Source: Limimaricola sp.
Lineage (GTDB): Bacteria > Pseudomonadota > Alphaproteobacteria > Rhodobacterales > Rhodobacteraceae
Length of the DNA stretch: 64,000 nucleotides
NCBI RefSeq assembly: GCF_016125575.1
Contig: NZ_WGLM01000004.1
Span: 436,501 to 500,500, forward strand
Reading direction: 5' to 3'
Part shown: piece by piece, positions 51,131 to 59,789 of the stretch
How the letters are laid out: each line of letters starts with the position of its first letter
Numbering within the stretch: the stretch's first letter is position 1
The notes under the pieces: model-generated
The model's database searches: none
The model's input: only the letters and a program-made list of their open reading frames with translations
What the model was told of the DNA's origin: nothing
Position numbers and translations under genes: made by a program

Positions 51131-51278
51131 TTGGTCCTCCACGGTCCCGTGATCACAGTGCCTGCGCCCTGCCCATCGCGCAAGTCTGGTATCCGCCGGG
51201 GTGACGGCATTGCGGCGCGCCACTTCGGCGCGTTAGGCTTTGGCAGGCGAAAGCCGCAAGAAGAGGGAGGATTTTTAC

Positions 51279-51581
51279 ATGCGTGATTTCTTCATTCGGT
51301 CGTTTGAGATGCTGATCAGCGTGATTTTGGCGCTGATCGCGCTGGGCATCCTGCTATTCGCCGGGTTCGTCGCCTTCGGCCAGCCGGGTGGGATGCAGGG
51401 CATGGGGCCAATGGGCGGAATGGGCCCGATGGCACAGGGCCCTCTGGCGGGCTTGCTGATCCTGATCGGTGGCGGGCTTTACCTGATCTTCATCGGTGGC
51501 CTGATGTATCTTGGTCTCGGGATCTACCACAACACGCGCCGCACCGCCGACGCGATCGAACGGATGGCCGGACAGCGTTAA
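51279..51581 (+). CDS. Small membrane protein with Gly/Met-rich loop
   Basis: 100 residues. Two membrane helices (about residues 10-30 and 54-80) flank a loop QPGGMQGMGPMGGMGPMAQG. The C-terminus HNTRRTADAIERMAGQR is amphipathic. AGGGAGG precedes the ATG. It is divergent from DUF805 and convergent with plsY. I do not recognise a family; the Met-rich loop could bind a soft metal such as copper, which is speculation. Confidence 0.7.
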   Translation: MRDFFIRSFEMLISVILALIALGILLFAGFVAFGQPGGMQGMGPMGGMGPMAQGPLAGLLILIGGGLYLIFIGGLMYLGLGIYHNTRRTADAIERMAGQR

Positions 51582-51596
51582 CGTCACAGGGCCAAT

Positions 51597-52208
51597 CTAT
51601 CCCGATTTGCCGCCAATCCGGCTTTCAGTGCCCGCGCGCAGGCGCTGGATATTGGCCCAGTGCCGGCCGTAGATCAGCACGGCCAGGAGCAGGCACAACA
51701 GCGCACCGGTGCCGTGACCCAGCAGCACGGCCCAGACGGGCGACAGGCCCGCCGCCGTCAGCGCGGCCAGCGACGAGTAACGGAACACCACGGCGATCAG
51801 CAGCCATGTGCCACAGGCCGCAAGGCCCACCGGCCAGGCCCAGGCCAGCAGGATGCCAAGGAAGGTTGCCACGCCCTTGCCGCCGCGAAAGCCCAGCCAG
51901 ACCGGGAAGCAATGGCCAAGGAAGGCGCCCAGCGCCGCCAGTTGCACCGCGTCGGGCGCGGCCAGCCAGCGCGCCAACAGCACCGCCACCGCGCCCTTGC
52001 CGCCATCGAGCAGCAGCGTCAGCGCGGCAGCGCCCTTGTTGCCGGTGCGCAGCACGTTGGTGGCCCCGATATTGCCCGAGCCGATTTTGCGGATGTCGCC
52101 AAGGTTCATCGCCCGCGCGATCAGCAGTCCGAACGGGACCGAGCCCAGCAGGTAGCCAAGCACCACCCAGAGGATCAGGACCGACCCCGCGCTTGTCAGT
52201 TCCGGCAT
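51597..52208 (-). CDS. plsY: Acyl-phosphate:glycerol-3-phosphate acyltransferase PlsY
   Basis: Membrane acyltransferase for the first step of phospholipid synthesis, using acyl-phosphate from PlsX. The 203 residues carry the three family motifs: GSVPFGLLIAR and GSGNIGATNVLR near the start, GHCFPVWLGFRGGKGVAT in the middle, and the end RHWANIQRLRAGTE. The ATG overlaps the pyrC' stop (TGATG); an adjacent GTG is an alternative. It forms the last gene of the pyrB operon. Confidence 0.95.
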   Translation of the reverse strand: MPELTSAGSVLILWVVLGYLLGSVPFGLLIARAMNLGDIRKIGSGNIGATNVLRTGNKGAAALTLLLDGGKGAVAVLLARWLAAPDAVQLAALGAFLGHCFPVWLGFRGGKGVATFLGILLAWAWPVGLAACGTWLLIAVVFRYSSLAALTAAGLSPVWAVLLGHGTGALLCLLLAVLIYGRHWANIQRLRAGTESRIGGKSG

Positions 52209-53503
52209 CACGCCCTCCCCGAAACGTCCACCCCGGCAACCCAGGTGCCCCGCACCTTGCCCTGCAACCGGGCGCCGTCAAAGGGGGTATTCTTCGATTT
52301 TGACAGAAGGTTCGCCCGGTCCAGCACGAAGGGTGCGTCGGGGTCAAACAGGACAAGGTCCGCCGGTGCGCCGTCAAGCAATCGTCCGGTCGGCAGGCCC
52401 AACCGCCGCGACGGATTGAGTGACAGCGCCGCGAACAGGCGCGGCAGGTCGATCTGGCCCGCGTGGTACAGCCGCAGCGCCGCAGGCAGCAGCGTTTCCA
52501 GCCCCACCGCGCCCGCCGCGGCCTCTTCGAAGGGCAGGCGCTTGCTTTCCTCGTCCTGCGGCGTGTGCATCGAGCAGATGATGTCGATCAGCCCTTCGGA
52601 CAGCGCCTGCACCACGGCCAGTCGGTCATCCTCGGACCGCAGCGGCGGGGTCAGCTTGAAGAAGGTCCGGTAATCGGCCACGTCCATGTCGTTCAACGTC
52701 AGGTGATGGATGCTGACGCCGGCGGTGATGTTCAGGCCGTTGCGCTTGGCGCGTTCCAGTGCGGGCAGGGCGCGGGCCGTAGTGATCTGGTCGGCATGGT
52801 ATTTCGCCCCGGTCATTTCCAGCAGCGAGATATCGCGGTCCAGCCCCATCCGCTCGGCCATCGGGCTGACGGCGGGCAGGCCGCGCAGGCTGGCGAACTT
52901 GCCGCTGGTCATCGCCGCGCCCGCAGACAGCCCCGGTTCCTGCACATGGCCGATCACCAGCGCATCCAGCGCGCGGGCATAGGACAGTGCGCGCGACAGT
53001 ACCTTGGTGTCTGTCACCACGCGGAACGCATCGGTAAAGGCGACCGCGCCCGCATCCTGCATCAGCCCGATCTCGGTCATCTCGCGGCCCTGCCGGCCCT
53101 TGGTCAGCGCCGCCATCGGCAGGACCCGCACGGGCGAGGCTTCGGCCGCGCGGCGCGAGACGAACTCCAGGATCTCCGGCGTGTCGATGGCGGGCGAGGT
53201 ATCGGGGCGGGTGACGATGGTGGTCACGCCGCCCGCCGCCGCCGCACGGCCCGCGGTGCGGAACGATTCCTTGTGCCGCTCGCCCGGCTCGCCGATCTTA
53301 ACGCCGATATCGACGATCCCCGGCGCAAGGCACAGGCCGCCACAGTCGATCACCCGCGCGCCCTTGTGACGGGCCTGCATGGTTTCGGGCGCCTCGGTGC
53401 AGACCTCGACGATCACGCCGTCGCGCACCAGCAGTGCGCCGGGCCCGTCGCGCAGCGCAACCGGGTCGATCAGCCGTGCATTGGCAAAAAGCGTCTCAGA
53501 CAT
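52208..53503 (-). CDS. Dihydroorotase-like protein without the zinc motif (PyrC'/PyrX type)
   Basis: 431-residue amidohydrolase-fold protein in the pyr operon. The metal-binding HxH of active dihydroorotase is missing: the expected D-x-H-V-H-L-R-E-P-G reads DIGVKIGEPG, with G67 and K69 in place of the histidines. The later DHAPH-type motif reads SMHTPQ, so the catalytic Asp is also lost. It should be inactive. In other bacteria such PyrC' proteins hold the aspartate transcarbamoylase in an active complex, and here pyrB lies two genes upstream. A true pyrC must be elsewhere. Confidence 0.9.
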   Translation of the reverse strand: MSETLFANARLIDPVALRDGPGALLVRDGVIVEVCTEAPETMQARHKGARVIDCGGLCLAPGIVDIGVKIGEPGERHKESFRTAGRAAAAGGVTTIVTRPDTSPAIDTPEILEFVSRRAAEASPVRVLPMAALTKGRQGREMTEIGLMQDAGAVAFTDAFRVVTDTKVLSRALSYARALDALVIGHVQEPGLSAGAAMTSGKFASLRGLPAVSPMAERMGLDRDISLLEMTGAKYHADQITTARALPALERAKRNGLNITAGVSIHHLTLNDMDVADYRTFFKLTPPLRSEDDRLAVVQALSEGLIDIICSMHTPQDEESKRLPFEEAAAGAVGLETLLPAALRLYHAGQIDLPRLFAALSLNPSRRLGLPTGRLLDGAPADLVLFDPDAPFVLDRANLLSKSKNTPFDGARLQGKVRGTWVAGVDVSGRA

Positions 53504-53514
53504 CGCCCGTTTCC

Positions 53515-54042
53515 CTACCTTGCGATCCAGACCATCAGGCCCATGAACCCCAGCATCGCCACCAGCGCGATCAGCGCCACCATGCCCATCGCGCGCCGGT
53601 CTGTCCCGCCGTTGGCGGGCGAGGCCATCACGCCTTTAGCGCCCTCTGCCGGCAACGGCTCGAACTGCACCGCGGGGCGGGCCACGTCGAACGTGCCCAC
53701 CAGCGCCAGCCGTGCATCGGGCCGCAGCAGCGCAGCCTGCCCCCGGAACGCCGCCGAGGGCACCACGAGGACATGGCCTTTCAGCGCATCCAGTCGCGCC
53801 GTTTCAGGCTCGACCTGTTTTGCCTGCGCGCCTTGCCCCTCGACGAGGTACAGCGCCAGTCCCAGCGGCGCGAGATCGTCCAGCGCGATCCAGTCCAGCC
53901 GCCCGATGTCGAGGTCGGGACATTCCAGCAGCGCCGCCGCTTCGACCAGCGTCAGCACGCGGCTGCCCGGCGCGGGCGGCTCCATGGCAAAGACGCGGAT
54001 CTTGTCGCGCTCGCCCGCCGGAATGCTGACCAGAACGCTCAA
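53515..54042 (-). CDS. Tail-anchored membrane protein within the pyr operon
   Basis: 175 residues: a soluble N-terminal domain ([43 protein letters not shown], here described only as a segment of about residues 29-70), a second half with [14 protein letters not shown], a linker, and a single membrane helix at the very end ([23 protein letters not shown]). The start is TTG, overlapping the pyrB stop by 4 bases. It is therefore coupled to aspartate transcarbamoylase. I do not recognise a family. It might tie pyrimidine enzymes to the membrane (inference). Confidence 0.78.
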   Translation of the reverse strand: MSVLVSIPAGERDKIRVFAMEPPAPGSRVLTLVEAAALLECPDLDIGRLDWIALDDLAPLGLALYLVEGQGAQAKQVEPETARLDALKGHVLVVPSAAFRGQAALLRPDARLALVGTFDVARPAVQFEPLPAEGAKGVMASPANGGTDRRAMGMVALIALVAMLGFMGLMVWIAR

Positions 54043-54995
54043 ACCGTCACGCCCTTGGGGGCCCGCGCCGCGCGCAGGTTGCGCGCCAGCAGGTCCATCG
54101 CCGCCATCCGCACCGCCACGCCCATTTCCACCTGCGTCTGGATCACGCTGCGGTTGATGTCGTCGGCCAGCGTCCCGTCAATCTCGACGCCCCGGTTCAT
54201 CGGGCCGGGATGCATCACGATGGCGTCGGGTTTTGCATGGGCCAGCTTGGCAGCGTCAAGCCCGTAGCGGTGGAAATACTCGCGCTCTGACGGGATGAAG
54301 CCGCCATCCATCCGCTCCTTCTGCAGGCGCAGCATCATCACCACGTCGACGTCCTTCAGCCCCTTGGCCATGTCGTCGTACACCTCGACGCCGAAATCGG
54401 CGATGCCGGTCGGCATCAGCGTGGGCGGGCCGATCAGCCGCACGCGGTTTTCCATCTTGCCCAGAAGCAGGATGTTGGACCGCGCCACGCGGGAATGGGC
54501 GATGTCGCCGCAGATCGCCACGTTCAGCCGGTGCAACCGCCCCTTGGCGCGCCGGATCGTCAGTGCGTCCAGCAAGGCCTGCGTGGGATGTTCGTGCCGC
54601 CCGTCGCCGGCGTTCAGCACGGCGCAGTTCACCTTCTGCGCCAAGAGGTCCACCGCGCCTGACTGGCCGTGGCGCACGACCAGCAGGTCGGGCCGCATCG
54701 CGTTCAGCGTCAGGGCGGTGTCGATCAGCGTCTCGCCCTTGTTCAGGCTGGACTGCGACATCGCCATGCTCATCACGTCCGCACCTAGCCGTTTGCCGGC
54801 CAACTCGAAACTCGCCTGCGTGCGGGTCGAGGATTCGAAGAACATGTTGATCTGCGTCAGGCCCGCCAGCACGTCGCGGTGCCACTCGCCCCGCCGATTA
54901 TGCTCGGCATACTGGTCGGCCAGGTCCAGCAGGCTGCGGATTTCGTCGGGGTGAAGCTGTTCGATCCCCAGAAGGTGCTGTGTGCGCAATGTCAT
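54039..54995 (-). CDS. pyrB: Aspartate carbamoyltransferase catalytic subunit
   Basis: PyrB joins carbamoyl phosphate and aspartate, the first committed step of pyrimidine synthesis. The 318 residues carry the carbamoyl-phosphate loop [12 protein letters not shown] (SSTRT at 55-59), the HPTQ motif in [14 protein letters not shown] and the Asp-binding loop [11 protein letters not shown]. The pyrI regulatory subunit is absent. The operon continues with a membrane protein, a pseudo-dihydroorotase and plsY. It is divergent from the glycosylase gene across 122 bases with no attenuator seen. Confidence 0.96.
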   Translation of the reverse strand: MTLRTQHLLGIEQLHPDEIRSLLDLADQYAEHNRRGEWHRDVLAGLTQINMFFESSTRTQASFELAGKRLGADVMSMAMSQSSLNKGETLIDTALTLNAMRPDLLVVRHGQSGAVDLLAQKVNCAVLNAGDGRHEHPTQALLDALTIRRAKGRLHRLNVAICGDIAHSRVARSNILLLGKMENRVRLIGPPTLMPTGIADFGVEVYDDMAKGLKDVDVVMMLRLQKERMDGGFIPSEREYFHRYGLDAAKLAHAKPDAIVMHPGPMNRGVEIDGTLADDINRSVIQTQVEMGVAVRMAAMDLLARNLRAARAPKGVTV

Positions 54996-55117
54996 GGCCG
55001 TCCCGGTCTGGCTGTCGCGCGGTTATAGGAAGCCGGGCCGGGCCGGGCAAGGCTGCCCATGCGTCGCGGCCCCTTTCGCCCCTGCACATCGGCAGGAAAC
55101 CGGCCTATTGTCGCGGC

Positions 55118-55906
55118 ATGGAAACGGGCATTGATCATCGCGCGGCGCGGGCGCTGCTGGAATGGCAAATGGAACTCGGCGCGGACGAGGCGATTCTCGA
55201 CGCGCCCGTCGATCGGTACAGTCTCGACCCCGCGCCCGCGCCCGTGTCGGCCGCTGCCCGACCCGCCAGCCCTCCCCCGGCGCTGCCCGAGGCCAAGGCC
55301 GATCCGGTAACCGAGGCGCGCAGCGCTGCGGCCGCCGCGCCCGATCTTGCCGCGCTTGCGGACGCGCAGGCGGCCTTTGAGCATTGCGAACTCAAACGTG
55401 GCGCGCGCAACTTCGTCTTTGCCGATGGCGACCCCGCCGCGCGGGTGATGATCATCGGCGAGGCGCCGGGGCGCGAAGAAGACATTGAAGGACGCCCCTT
55501 CGTCGGCCGCGCGGGGCAGTTGCTTGACAAGATGCTGACAGCCATAGGGATGTCGCGCACCGCGCCCGACCACGACCGTGCTGTCTACATCGCCAATATC
55601 CTGCCTTGGCGCCCGCCGTCGAACCGCACGCCGGATGCGGCCGAGATCGCGATGATGCTGCCGTTCGTCGAGCGGCATGTCGCACTGGCCAATCCCGATA
55701 TCGTCGTGCTGATGGGCAACACGCCATGTCAGGCGCTGCTGGGTCAGACCGGCATCACCCGGCTGCGCGGCCGCTGGGCCGAGGTGCTGGGCCGCCCGGC
55801 GCTGCCCACCTTCCACCCCGCCTACCTGCTGCGCACGCCTTCGGCCAAGCGCGAGGCATGGGCCGACCTGCTGACACTGAAGGCACGGCTTGAGGGCAAG
55901 GGATGA
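55118..55906 (+). CDS. Uracil-DNA glycosylase, family-4-like, lacking most Fe-S cysteines
   Basis: 262 residues. A Pro/Ala-rich N-terminal third precedes the glycosylase fold with GEAPGREED (motif 1, near residues 114-122), [13 protein letters not shown] and FHPAYLLR (motif 2, H233). The 4Fe-4S cysteines of family 4 are mostly gone: only C90 remains, with K93, W164 and M180 where cysteines are expected. It may be an iron-free variant. The gene overlaps lysE by 4 bases, and lysE overlaps moaB, making a three-gene operon. Confidence 0.85.
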   Translation: METGIDHRAARALLEWQMELGADEAILDAPVDRYSLDPAPAPVSAAARPASPPPALPEAKADPVTEARSAAAAAPDLAALADAQAAFEHCELKRGARNFVFADGDPAARVMIIGEAPGREEDIEGRPFVGRAGQLLDKMLTAIGMSRTAPDHDRAVYIANILPWRPPSNRTPDAAEIAMMLPFVERHVALANPDIVVLMGNTPCQALLGQTGITRLRGRWAEVLGRPALPTFHPAYLLRTPSAKREAWADLLTLKARLEGKG

Positions 55907-56529
55907 TCGTCGATCCCCTGACGCTGGCCACCTTCGTGCCGCTTGCGCTGGCGCTGAACCTGACACCGGGGGCGGACATGTTGTTCTGCCTGGCCCAAGG
56001 CATGCGCGGCGGCGCCCGTCCGGCGCTGGCCGCGGCAGCCGGTGTGTCGCTGGCGTCGATGGTCAATGTGGCACTTGCGGGGCTGGGCCTTGGCGCGCTG
56101 ATCGCAGCAGAGCCACGCCTGTTCGCGGCCATCCGCTGGGCCGGCGTGGCCTACCTGCTCTGGCTGGGCTGGAAGACGTGGCATAGCGGATTGGCACGGG
56201 CCGACGCGCCGCCGGTGCGCCCCTCCCGCGCGCTGCGCGACGGGATGCTGGTGAACCTGTCGAACCCGAAGGTGATCTTTTTCATCCTCGCCTTCATCCC
56301 GCAATTCGTGGACCCCGCGCGCGGCCCGATTCTGCCGCAGTTCCTTGTCCTCGGCGCGATTCCGGCCATCGGCGGTTTCCTCGTCAATGGCACGGTCGGG
56401 GCGTTTGCGGGCTCGATCGGCCGCGCCCTGGCCCGCGACGTGCGGATCGAGCGGGTGCTGCGCCGCGTTTCAGCCTCCGTCTTCGGCCTGCTGGCCGTCA
56501 AACTTGCCCCCGAAAGCCACCCGTCATGA
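55903..56529 (+). CDS. LysE-family translocator
   Basis: 208-residue membrane exporter with six helices. Family features are the start [27 protein letters not shown], the AGVSLAS stretch, and [23 protein letters not shown]. LysE/RhtB proteins export amino acids or homoserine lactones; the substrate here is unknown. ATGA overlaps lie at both ends (glycosylase and moaB), so expression is tied to DNA repair and molybdopterin genes. Confidence 0.92.
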   Translation: MIVDPLTLATFVPLALALNLTPGADMLFCLAQGMRGGARPALAAAAGVSLASMVNVALAGLGLGALIAAEPRLFAAIRWAGVAYLLWLGWKTWHSGLARADAPPVRPSRALRDGMLVNLSNPKVIFFILAFIPQFVDPARGPILPQFLVLGAIPAIGGFLVNGTVGAFAGSIGRALARDVRIERVLRRVSASVFGLLAVKLAPESHPS

Positions 56530-57062
56530 CCGCCCCCGAAAGAGCCTTCCTGCCCGTCCGCATCGCCGTCCTGACCGTCAGCGATACCCGCACGCCCCAG
56601 ACCGACCGGTCGGGCGATACGCTGGCCGAACGGATCACCGCCGCGGGCCATCTCCTTGCCGCGCGCGACATCCTGCCCGACGACCGCGCGCAGATCGCCG
56701 CGCGGTTGCGGCAATGGTGCGCCGATCCGGGCATCGACGTGGTGCTATCCACCGGCGGCACCGGCCTGACCGGGCGCGACGTGACCGTCGAGGCGCATCG
56801 CGATGTCTACGAGAAAGAGATCGAGGCCTTCGGCACCGTCTTTACCATCGTCAGCATGCAGAAGATCGGGACCAGCGCGGTGCAAAGCCGTGCAACCGGC
56901 GGCGTGGCGATGGGCACCTACCTGTTCGCGCTGCCCGGCAGCCCCGGCGCCTGCCGCGATGCCTGGGACGAGATCCTGGCCCCGCAACTCGACTACCGGC
57001 ACAAGCCCTGCAACTTCGTCGAGATCATGCCGCGGCTGGACGAGCACCTGCGGCGGAAATAG
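56526..57062 (+). CDS. moaB: Molybdenum cofactor biosynthesis protein MoaB
   Basis: MoaB adenylates molybdopterin in bacteria that use it in place of MogA. The 178 residues have VLTVSDTRTPQTDRSGD, the substrate loop STGGTGLTGRDVTVEA and ALPGSPGACRDAWDEIL. It joins mobA and moaDE as the third molybdopterin site in this window. It starts inside the lysE stop. A convergent gene ends 6 bases downstream. Confidence 0.94.
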   Translation: MTAPERAFLPVRIAVLTVSDTRTPQTDRSGDTLAERITAAGHLLAARDILPDDRAQIAARLRQWCADPGIDVVLSTGGTGLTGRDVTVEAHRDVYEKEIEAFGTVFTIVSMQKIGTSAVQSRATGGVAMGTYLFALPGSPGACRDAWDEILAPQLDYRHKPCNFVEIMPRLDEHLRRK

Positions 57063-57068
57063 ACGGCG

Positions 57069-57881
57069 TCAGCCGCCAGTGCAGCCGGTAATATCCACCG
57101 CCTCGTCGCGGCCCAGCACCGTGATGCGCAGCGACGACCGGTCGAGCATCAGCGGCTCACCCGCAGGCGGCGCCATCTCGGCGGTCGCGGTCAGCACACC
57201 ACCGTCGCGATGTGTCACCGGCTCGGACACCCAGACACGCGGATCGCCCGCCTCGATCACCACGTTTTCGGGCGCGCCGGCAGACGGCATGGAAATCTGC
57301 GCGGTCAGGCGCAGCCGATCCCCGGCGGGCGTTGTCCGGCAGGTGACGCCGCGCACCTTTGCGTCGTCAGCACTCAGCGGCTGGTCCAGCATTGCGCCAA
57401 GGATCACGGCGTCACGTTTGGGCTGGTCGGGCAGGTCTGCTGCAAAATCGAGGCTGACAGGCATGCACACATCCTGACAAACGCCGATGTCCAGCGTGCC
57501 TTGCAGTCGCGCTGGCCCGGCCTGAGGCAACGTGACCTTCACCGGGATCACCACTTGGTTTGTATAGCCGATGGTGCGCATACCGCCCGAATCGAAAACC
57601 TCGGGCACCGGCCAGAGAAACGTCGCGCCAGCAACGTTGCGCGATCCGGCCCACGTCACCTGCGGCGGAATCCCCGCATCGCCCGGACTGCGCCAGTAGG
57701 TGTGCCAGCCCGGCGCCAGAACCAGCCGCAAGGCGGCCATCTGGTGCCCGTCCGGCATACGCCAGCCCGGCAGCACCGTAACGGCGGCCACCTGCGACGG
57801 CAGCCCTTCGGCCTGCACGGCGACGGGTGCGGCAAAGCCGGCAAGACCGGCAAGAAGGATGGCGAGGCGGCGCATGGTCAT
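57069..57881 (-). CDS. Exported DsbD N-terminal-domain-like protein
   Basis: 270 residues with a signal peptide (LAILLAGLAGFAAPVAVQAEG) and a domain like the periplasmic alpha domain of DsbD/ScsB: LRLVLAPGWHTYWRSPGDAGIPP, WPVPEVF and IGVCQDVCMPVS with a C-x3-C pair. The membrane and thioredoxin parts of DsbD are missing, so it may accept electrons from a separate partner such as the TlpA-like protein at 59.2 kb (inference). Three clustered starts (GTG 57884, ATG 57881, ATG 57875) are possible; none has a strong ribosome site. Confidence 0.82.
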   Translation of the reverse strand: MTMRRLAILLAGLAGFAAPVAVQAEGLPSQVAAVTVLPGWRMPDGHQMAALRLVLAPGWHTYWRSPGDAGIPPQVTWAGSRNVAGATFLWPVPEVFDSGGMRTIGYTNQVVIPVKVTLPQAGPARLQGTLDIGVCQDVCMPVSLDFAADLPDQPKRDAVILGAMLDQPLSADDAKVRGVTCRTTPAGDRLRLTAQISMPSAGAPENVVIEAGDPRVWVSEPVTHRDGGVLTATAEMAPPAGEPLMLDRSSLRITVLGRDEAVDITGCTGG

Positions 57882-57979
57882 CACATGAGGGCCCGATCCT
57901 GCAATGTGAAGTCACGTTGCGGCGATCCTTCGCAGCGGCGCCCCTTGCCTGTGGTTCGCAGGCATCACATCTTGGGGAC

Positions 57980-58549
57980 ATGCGGAACGAAAGCGCCAAT
58001 TTCGTTGGAAAACTGCTGATCGCCATGCCCGGCATGGAGGATCCGCGGTTTCATCACGCGGTCATCTTCATCTGCGCCCATTCCGAGGATGGCGCGATGG
58101 GCCTGATCGTGAACAAGCCCACGCCCGAGATCCGCTTTACCGACCTGCTGGAACAGTTGCAAATCACGCCAGAGCCGTGCTTGCGCGACATCCGCGTGCA
58201 TTTCGGCGGTCCGGTCGAGAACGCGCACGGCTTCGTGCTGCACTCGGCCGACTACCGCTCGGGCAAAGGCACGGTGACGGTGGACGACACCACATCAATG
58301 ACCGCCACGCTGGATGTGCTTGAGGATATCGCGCATGGCCGAGGCCCCGAGAAATCCATGCTGGCGCTGGGCTATGCCGGCTGGGGGCCGGGCCAGCTGG
58401 AAGGCGAGATCGGCCGTAACGGCTGGCTTACCGCCGATTCCCGGCGCGACATCCTGTTCGGCCGCGCGAACGATCATAAATGGTCGGCCGCGCTGAAACA
58501 GCTGGGCATCGACCCGCTGACGCTGTCGGCGCAGTCCGGGCGAGCCTGA
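57980..58549 (+). CDS. YqgE/AlgH-family protein
   Basis: 189 residues. The family start GKLLIAMPGMEDPRFHHAVIFICAHSEDGAMGLIVNKP is present, along with VHFGGPVENAHGFVLHS and the end YAGWGPGQLEGEIGRNGWL. The family is conserved, but its biochemical role is unsettled. The ATG at 57980 has GGGGAC in front. It is divergent from the DsbD-like gene across 98 bases. Confidence 0.94.
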   Translation: MRNESANFVGKLLIAMPGMEDPRFHHAVIFICAHSEDGAMGLIVNKPTPEIRFTDLLEQLQITPEPCLRDIRVHFGGPVENAHGFVLHSADYRSGKGTVTVDDTTSMTATLDVLEDIAHGRGPEKSMLALGYAGWGPGQLEGEIGRNGWLTADSRRDILFGRANDHKWSAALKQLGIDPLTLSAQSGRA

Positions 58550-58587
58550 CCCTTGCTGACGCCTTCCAACTGATCCGGGCCCCGCGC

Positions 58588-58603
58588 ACATTCCTGAGAA
58601 TGT
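58588..58603. repeat. Inverted repeat between yqgE and the SMR-like gene
   Basis: ACATTC-CTGA-GAATGT is a 6-base-pair hairpin in the 92-base convergent gap. It may help end transcription, but no T run follows. Confidence 0.4.
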
Positions 58604-58641
58604 AGCATCGATGGATGTGAGGGCCTGAGAGGTCGCGAGGA

Positions 58642-58956
58642 TCAGGTCCAGGCGATCGCAGTACCGAGCAGAACAAGGCCGATGCCGGCAGTTTCTCGCG
58701 CGGAATAGGCCTCGTTGAAATGCAGTAATGATGCGGCCCCGATGATCACGACCTCGGCGCTGAGAATGCCGACATAGATTAGGCCAAGTCTCTCATTCTG
58801 AAGGGCGACCAACTCGAAGGCGCCGGCTGAAAGCAGAGTGACGACAATCAGCGCGGTGAGGCCTGGGGTTGGCACGCTCCACCAATACTTCATCGCCACC
58901 ATCGAAACGCAATAAAAGACAGCGGAAATAATCGCAAAAACTAAGACAGAGTTCAA
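58642..58956 (-). CDS. Small SMR/EamA-like membrane protein
   Basis: 104 residues with four predicted helices, the size of small multidrug-resistance proteins. The C-terminal pattern AEVVIIGAASLLHFNEAYSARETAGIGLVLLG fits one SMR or half-EamA repeat. The TM1 glutamate that is essential in EmrE is not visible (FAIISAVFYCVSMVAMKYWW), so transport chemistry is uncertain. The TTG start is chosen because GGAGG lies 7 bases upstream. The coding region and upstream gap are richer in A/T than neighbours, which suggests transfer. The 215 bases upstream (58957-59171) hold no other gene. Confidence 0.65.
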   Translation of the reverse strand: MNSVLVFAIISAVFYCVSMVAMKYWWSVPTPGLTALIVVTLLSAGAFELVALQNERLGLIYVGILSAEVVIIGAASLLHFNEAYSARETAGIGLVLLGTAIAWT

Positions 58957-59171
58957 AACAGGTCCTCCAAAATCCCAAGAAGGGCGGCACGGAAAATGAA
59001 CATAAAGAAATTGAGGGTACGATATCCGGCCACTTGAAGGAAGTTGGCAAAGCCATGTTGCGCATCTGAGTGAAGTTTCAAACGGGTCGCCTGCCGTCAC
59101 GGAAACCGCAGGCTACATCCGCTTTGCGCCATGGAACGATCGGTCACTCTGTCGGGATTGATCCCGGAGCG

Positions 59172-59789
59172 TCAGCCGCCGGGCTGACCGATCACTGCCG
59201 ACAGGATTGCCTTGGCACTGTCGCTGGACCAGTCGGCGTCGCCCTGAAGGCGGCCGACCTCCTGTCCTTGCCTGTCAACAATCAGGGTCACCGGCAGGCC
59301 GAGAATGCCAGCCTTGCGCGCGATCTGTTGCTGTGGGTCCATGTATCGCGGCAGGTTCTTCACCCCGATCTCGTCGAAAAACCGTGCCACCGCGTCAGGG
59401 CTGTTGCGGCCCGTGGCAATGGTGACGACCTGAAACTGATCGCTGCCCAGGGCCGTTTGCAGCGCCGCCAGTGTCGGCATTTCCTTACGGCAGGGTGCGC
59501 ACCACGTGGCCCAGAAATTGACCAGCAGGACCTTACCCTTGAGGTTTTCGAAGCTCACCGACTTGCCTGCCTCATCGGTGAAGCTGTCCGTGGGCAGCGG
59601 TACGGGTTTGTCCGAGAGGGCCAGCTTTTGCATGTCACCGGAGCGAAGTGCCGCCAGCGCCGAGGTGTCGGCAGAGGCGGCCTGCGCGGGCGCGTTTGCA
59701 GGCGGCGTGCGGGACGTATAAAGAACCGCGGCAACGGCCACCGCGGCAATCGCCACGACTGTGGCAAGGATCAGAACGGGGCGCTTCAA
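59172..59789 (-). CDS. TlpA-like thiol-disulfide reductase, membrane anchored
   Basis: 205 residues with an N-terminal membrane anchor ([21 protein letters not shown]), a linker and a thioredoxin domain whose active site is C97-A-P-C100 in [18 protein letters not shown] cis-Pro loop appears in LGLPVTLIV. It is exported and acts in cytochrome c or periplasmic thiol reduction. The TTG at 59789 is chosen; GGAGG lies 10 bases upstream within the argH coding region. Its start codon abuts the divergent argH ATG. Confidence 0.88.
   Translation of the reverse strand: MKRPVLILATVVAIAAVAVAAVLYTSRTPPANAPAQAASADTSALAALRSGDMQKLALSDKPVPLPTDSFTDEAGKSVSFENLKGKVLLVNFWATWCAPCRKEMPTLAALQTALGSDQFQVVTIATGRNSPDAVARFFDEIGVKNLPRYMDPQQQIARKAGILGLPVTLIVDRQGQEVGRLQGDADWSSDSAKAILSAVIGQPGG

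Noticed and set aside
22006-57062. A single molybdopterin biosynthesis cluster
   Set aside because: moaD/moaE, mobA and moaB lie at three separate places in unrelated operons; this is a dispersed pathway.
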